Source of the DNA: Metallyticus violacea
Lineage: Eukaryota > Arthropoda > Insecta > Mantodea > Metallyticidae
Direction of reading: 5' to 3'
Assembly (NCBI GenBank): GCA_030762175.1
Contig: JAUJEO010000021.1
Span: 930,001-994,000, forward strand
DNA length: 64,000 bases
Within the stretch, counting starts at the first letter, position 1. The number at the start of each line of letters is the position of its first letter. The notes under the pieces were generated by a model. That model was not told the DNA's origin. It ran no database searches and saw nothing but the letters and a program-made list of their open reading frames with translations. Both the position numbers and the translations under genes were made by a program. Of this stretch, positions 60,300 through 64,000 are shown in pieces.

Positions 60300-61826
60300 T
60301 CTCTTTCATTATACTAGTTTGATAGCCTCAGAAAAGCATATTATGCACAAAGAATCTCGAAAAGAAAAAAATTTTTTTTCGAAGTTTGGAAACTTCTTTA
60401 GAATCACTTTTTTCCGTTTTTATTTGCGATAACTGGTTCTCTTTCATTATACTAGTTTGATAGCCTCAGAAAACCATATTATGCGCAAAGAATCTCGAAA
60501 AGAAAAAAATTTTTTTCGAAGTTTGGAAACTTCTTTAGAATCACTATTTTTCCGTTCTTATTTGAGATTACTGGTTCTCTTTCATTATACTAATTAGATA
60601 GCCTCAGAAAAGCATATTACGCGTAAAGAATCTCGAAAATAAAAAAATTTTTTTAGAACTTTGGAAACTTCGTTAGAATCACTTTTTTTTCCGATCTTAT
60701 TTGAGATAACTGGTTCTCTTTCATTATACTAGTTTGATAGCCTCATAAAAGCTTATTATGCACAAAGAATCTCGAAAAGAAAAAACATTTTTTTCGAAGT
60801 TTGGAAACTTCGTTAGAATCACTTTTTTTCCGTTCTTATTTGAGATAACTGATTCTCTTTCATTATACTAGTTTGATAGCCTCAGTAAAGCATATTATGC
60901 ACAAAATATCTCGAAAAGAAAAAATTTTTTTTTCGAATTTTGGAAACTTTGTTAGAATCACTTTTTTTCCGTTCTTATTTTAGGTAAATGGTTCTCTTTC
61001 ATTATACTAGTTTGATAGCCTCAGAAAAGCATATTATGCGCAAAGAATCTCTAAAAGAAAAAATTTTTCTTTCGAATTTTGTAAACTTCGTTAGAATCAC
61101 TTTTTTTCCGTTCTTATTTGAGATAACTGGTTCTCTTTCATTATACTAGTTTGATAGCCTCAGAAAAGCATATTATGCGCAAAGAATCTCGAAAAGAAAA
61201 AAGTTTTTTTTCGAAGTTTGGAAACCTCGTTTGAATAACTTTTTTTCGGTTCTTATTTAAGATAACTGGTTCTCTTTCATTATACTAGTTTGATAGCCTC
61301 AGAAAAGCATATTATGCGCAAAGAATCTCGAAAAGAAAAAATTTTTTTTTCGAAGTTTGGAAACTTCGTTAGAATCACTTTTTTTCCGTTCTTATTTGAG
61401 ATAACTGGTTCTCTTTCATTATACTAGTTTGATAGCCTCAGAAAAGCATATTATGCGCAAAGAATCTCGAAAAGAAAAAAATTTTTTTTCGAAGTTTGGA
61501 AACTTCGTTAGAATCACTTTTTTTCCGTTCTTATTTGAAATAACTGGTTCTCTTTCATGATACTAGTTTGATAGCCTCAGAAAAGCATATTATGCGCAAA
61601 GAATCTCGAAAAGAAAAAAATTTTTTTTCGAAGTTTGGAAACTTCGTTAGAATCACTTTTTTTCCGTTCTTATTTGAAATAACTGGTTCTCTTTCATGAT
61701 ACTAGTTTGATAGCCTCAGAAAATCATATTATGCGCAAAGAATCTCGAAAAGAAAAAAATTTTTTTTCGATGTTTGGAAACTTTGTTAGAATCACTTTTT
61801 TTCCGTTCTTATTTGAGATAACTGGT
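60300..61826 (+). repeat. L-M-N-O'-P'-Q' plus H-I-J-J-K (tandem J)
   Basis: L 60300, M 60438, N 60576 (acgcgtaaag), O' 60715, P' 60854, Q' 60993, H 61132, I 61271, J 61410, second J 61549, K 61688. The second J has the catgatac head of a K and the body and gaaataac tail of J. This is the only one-monomer duplication I recognised. Confidence 0.86.
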
Positions 61827-63214
61827 TCTCTTTCATTATACTAGTTTGATAGCCTCAGAAAAGCATATTATGCACAAAGAATCTCGAAAAGAAAAAAATT
61901 TTTTTTCGAAGTTTGGAAACTTCTTTAGAATCACCTTTTTCCGTTTTTATTTGCGATAACTGGTTCTCTTTCATTATACTAGTTTGATAGCCTCAGAAAA
62001 CCATATTATGCGCAAAGAATCTCGAAAAGAAAAAAATTTTTTTCGAAGTTTGGAAACTTCTTTAGAATCACTATTTTTCCGTTCTTATTTGAGATTACTG
62101 GTTCTCTTTCATTATACTAATTAGATAGCCTCAGAAAAGCATATTACGCGCAAAGTATCTCGAAAATAAAAAAAATTTTTTAGAACTTTGGAAACTTCGT
62201 TAGAATCACTTTTTTTTCCGATCTTATTTGAGATAACTGGTTCTCTTTCATTATACTAGTTTGATAGCCTCATAAAAGCTTATTATGCACAAAGAATCTC
62301 GAAAAGAAAAAACATTTTTTTCGAAGTTTGGAAACTTCGTTAGAATCACTTTTTTTCCGTTCTTATTTGAGATAACTGATTCTCTTTCATTATACTAGTT
62401 TGATAGCCTCAGTAAAGCATATTATGCACAAAATATCTCGAAAAGAAAAAATTTTTTTTTCGAATTTTGGAAACTTTGTTAGAATCACTTTTTTTCCGTT
62501 CTTATTTTAGGTAACTGGTTCTCTTTCATTATACTAGTTTTATAGCCTCAGAAAAGCATATTATGCGCAAAGAATCTCTAAAAGAAAAAATTTTTCTTTC
62601 GAATTTTGTAAACTTCGTTAGAATCACATTTTTTCCGTTCTTATTTGAGATAACTGGTTCTCTTTCATTATACTAGTTTGATAGCCTCAGAAAAGCATAT
62701 TATGCGCAAAGAATCTCGAAAAGAAAAAAGTTTTTTTTCGAAGTTTGGAAACTTCGTTTGAATAACTTTTTTTCGGTTCTTATTTAAGATAACTGGTTCT
62801 CTTTCATTATACTAGTTTGATAGCCTCAGAAAAGCATATTATGCGCAAAGAATCTCGAAAAGAAAAAATTTTTTTTTCGAAGTTTGGAAACTTCGTTAGA
62901 ATCACTTTTTTTCCGTTCTTATTTGAGATAACTGGTTCTCTTTCATTATACTAGTTTGACAGCCTCAGAAAAGCATATTATGCGCAAAGAATCTCGAAAA
63001 GAAAAAAATTTTTTTTCGAAGTTTGGAAACTTCGTTAGAATCACTTTTTTTCCGTTCTTATTTGAAATAACTGGTTCTCTTTCATAATACTAGTTTGATA
63101 GCCTCAGAAAATCATATTATGCGCAAAGAATCTCGAAAAGAAAAAATTTTTTTTTCGATGCTTGGAAACTTTGTTAGAATCACTCTTTTTCCGTTCTTAT
63201 TTGAGATAACTGGT
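61827..63214 (+). repeat. 10-mer block: L-M-N-O'-P'-Q' plus H-I-J-K
   Basis: L 61827, M 61965, N 62103 (gcaaagtatctcg), O' 62242, P' 62381, Q' 62520 (gttttatag), H 62659, I 62798, J 62937 (gacagcctc), K 63076 (cataatac). It matches 40148-41538 and 37092-38479 at offsets of 21,676 and 24,735 bp at the N marker. Confidence 0.88.
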
Positions 63215-64000
63215 TCTCTTTCATTATACTAGTTTGATAGCCTCAGCAAAGCATATTATTCACAAAGAATCTCGAAAAGAAAAAATTTTTTTTTCGAAGT
63301 TTGGAAACGTCGTTTGAATCACTTTTATTCCGTTCTTATTTGAGATAACTGGTTCTCTTTCACTATACTTGTTTGATAGCCTCAGTAAAGCATATTATGC
63401 ACAAAGAATCTCGAAAAGAAAAAAGTTTTTTTTCGAAGTTTCGAAACTTCGTTTGACTCAGTTTTTTTCCGTTCTAATTTGACATAACTGGTTCTCTTTC
63501 ATTATACTAGTTTGATAGCCTCAGTTAAGCATATTATATGCAAAGAATCTCGAAAAGAAAAAATTTTTTTTTCGAATTTTGGAAACTTCGTTAGAATCAC
63601 TTTTTTTCCGTTCTTATTTTAGGTAACTGGTTCTCTTTCATTATACTAATTTGATAGCCTCAGTAAAGCATATTATGCGCAAAGAATCTTGAAAAGATAA
63701 AAAATTTTTTTCGAAGTTTGGAAACGTCGTTAGAATCACTTTTATTCCGTTCTTATTTGAGATAACTGGTTCTCTTTCATTATACTAGTTTGATAGCCTC
63801 AGAAAAGCATATTATGCGCAAAGAATCTCGAAAAGAAAAAAGTTTTTTTTCGAAGTTTGGAAACTTCGTTTGAATAACTTTTTTTCGGTTCTTATTTAAG
63901 ATAACTGGTTCTCTTTCATTATACTAGTTTGATAGCCTCAGAAAAGCATATTATGCGCAAAGAATCTCGAAAAGAAAAAATTTTTTTTTCGAAGTTTGGA
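63215..64000 (+). repeat. Delta cassette D-E-F-G plus H and a cut-off I (landmark copy 5, partial)
   Basis: D 63215, E 63354 (cttgtttg), F 63493, G 63632 (gaaaagataaaaa), H 63771, I from 63910 cut by the window end. H again follows delta, as at 41539, which suggests a fifth landmark copy beginning here. The array continues past the window. Confidence 0.86.

Larger units (their letters stand above)
1..64000 (+). repeat. 139-bp tandem satellite array with higher-order repeat structure, filling the window
   Basis: About 460 complete monomers plus one partial copy follow each other head to tail with no interruption. Successive 'tctctttcat' starts fall at 1, 140, 279, 417, 556 and so on to 63910, a mean spacing of about 138.9 bp. 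Every monomer keeps the order: ctctttcattata, tgatagcctca, a gcatattatgc core, aaagaatctcgaaaag, an A-tract then T-tract, a CGAAG...CTTCG dyad, gaatcac or gaataac, a T-run, ccgttcttatttgagataactgg. Length differences come mainly from one-base changes in the A/T homopolymers. All copies have the same orientation. Private bases shared by distant monomers show that multi-monomer blocks, not single monomers, were the units of recent amplification. Arrays like this are typical of eukaryotic centromeres and pericentromeres. That location is inferred, because no flanking sequence or chromatin evidence is present. Confidence 0.99.

Noticed and set aside
1..64000. CRISPR array
   Set aside because: The 139-bp unit is repeated along its whole length with no unique spacers, and the unit is far longer than CRISPR repeats.
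1..64000. Transposable element, rRNA/5S tandem gene array or telomeric repeat
   Set aside because: No terminal repeats, target-site duplications, polyprotein-like frames, rRNA or tRNA-like sequence, or short G-rich telomere motif was seen on either strand.
1..64000. Assembly artefact producing the repeated blocks
   Set aside because: Not fully excluded, but duplicated blocks carry their own scattered private bases and different cassette orders, which simple assembler looping would not create. The most identical stretches (34-42 kb and 52-57 kb) remain the ones to verify with long reads.

Overview
The whole 64 kb window is one uninterrupted, head-to-tail satellite DNA array. A monomer of about 139 bp (138-140 bp in most copies) repeats about 460 times on the + strand from base 1 to base 64000. 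I see no inversion, transposon insertion, unique sequence, RNA gene or credible protein gene. The monomer is roughly 69% A+T (43 G/C of 139 in the first copy). An array of this size and organisation points to a eukaryotic chromosome, most likely centromeric or pericentromeric heterochromatin. I cannot name the species. The monomer is not primate alpha satellite (171 bp), Arabidopsis (about 178 bp), maize CentC (156 bp), rice CentO (155 bp) or mouse minor satellite (120 bp).

Layout. I phased monomers at the 'tctctttcat' step, so base 1 is a monomer start, and sorted them by shared private bases into about 23 types. Key: A = aaaggcat head, tail into 'ctattt'; B = follows ctattt, 'gagatta' tail; C = tagtag, gcac, gaagttagg; D = cagcaaag, attcac, aacgtcgtttg; E = cactata, gtttcgaaac, gactcag; F = tatatgc, gaattttgg, taggtaac; G = ctaatttg, tcttg, aacgtcgtta; H = tttgaataac, cggttc, taagataac; Q = as H but ccgttc, gagataac; I = plain, gagataac; J = plain, gaaataac; K = aaaatcat, gatgtttgg, actttg; K' = gtcttt, ctaatttg, tctcg; L = gcac, tctttagaatc, tttgcg; M = aaaaccat, cactattttt; N = aattagatag, attacgcgc, agaactttgg; O = cataaaagctt, gcgc, tcgcc; O' = cataaaagctt, gcac, ctgattc; P = tctggaaa, aacgtcg; P' = aaaatatctcg, gaattttgg; P'' = aaaatatctcg, aatgttttt; Q' = tctctaaaag, tttgtaaac; R = caaggaatctgg, gatatctgg; S = tagattcac, gatataac; T = run of 15-17 A, cccgttc.

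Read this way the array is a higher-order repeat built from a recurring anchor quartet, H/Q-(I)-J-K, that alternates with interchangeable cassettes: alpha (A-G, 7 monomers), beta (L-M-N-O-P, 5), beta' (L-M-N-O'-P'-Q', 6), delta (D-E-F-G, 4) and gamma (14 monomers including R-S-T). Alpha plus anchor gives an 11-mer of about 1.53 kb, beta plus a three-monomer anchor an 8-mer of about 1.11 kb, and beta' plus anchor a 10-mer of about 1.39 kb. These blocks form still larger repeats. A landmark series (delta, anchor with K', alpha, anchor, alpha) recurs at about 1.8, 13.2, 29.7 and 41.5 kb and begins again at 63.2 kb. Segments of 2.1-3.1 kb were duplicated locally around 34-42 kb and 52-57 kb. The first 1.5 kb fits the types least well. 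Chimeric monomers mark places where unequal exchange added or removed whole monomers.

Nothing here works as a gene set. The plausible functional content is structural: a dyad (CGAAGTTTGGAAACTTCG) in most monomers, a perfect 18-bp palindrome in E monomers, a second small dyad (GCATATTATGC), and abutting A- and T-tracts. The short reading frames that cross the array are by-products of the repeat. Type assignment was done by eye. Block boundaries should be good to a few bases, but small errors are possible.
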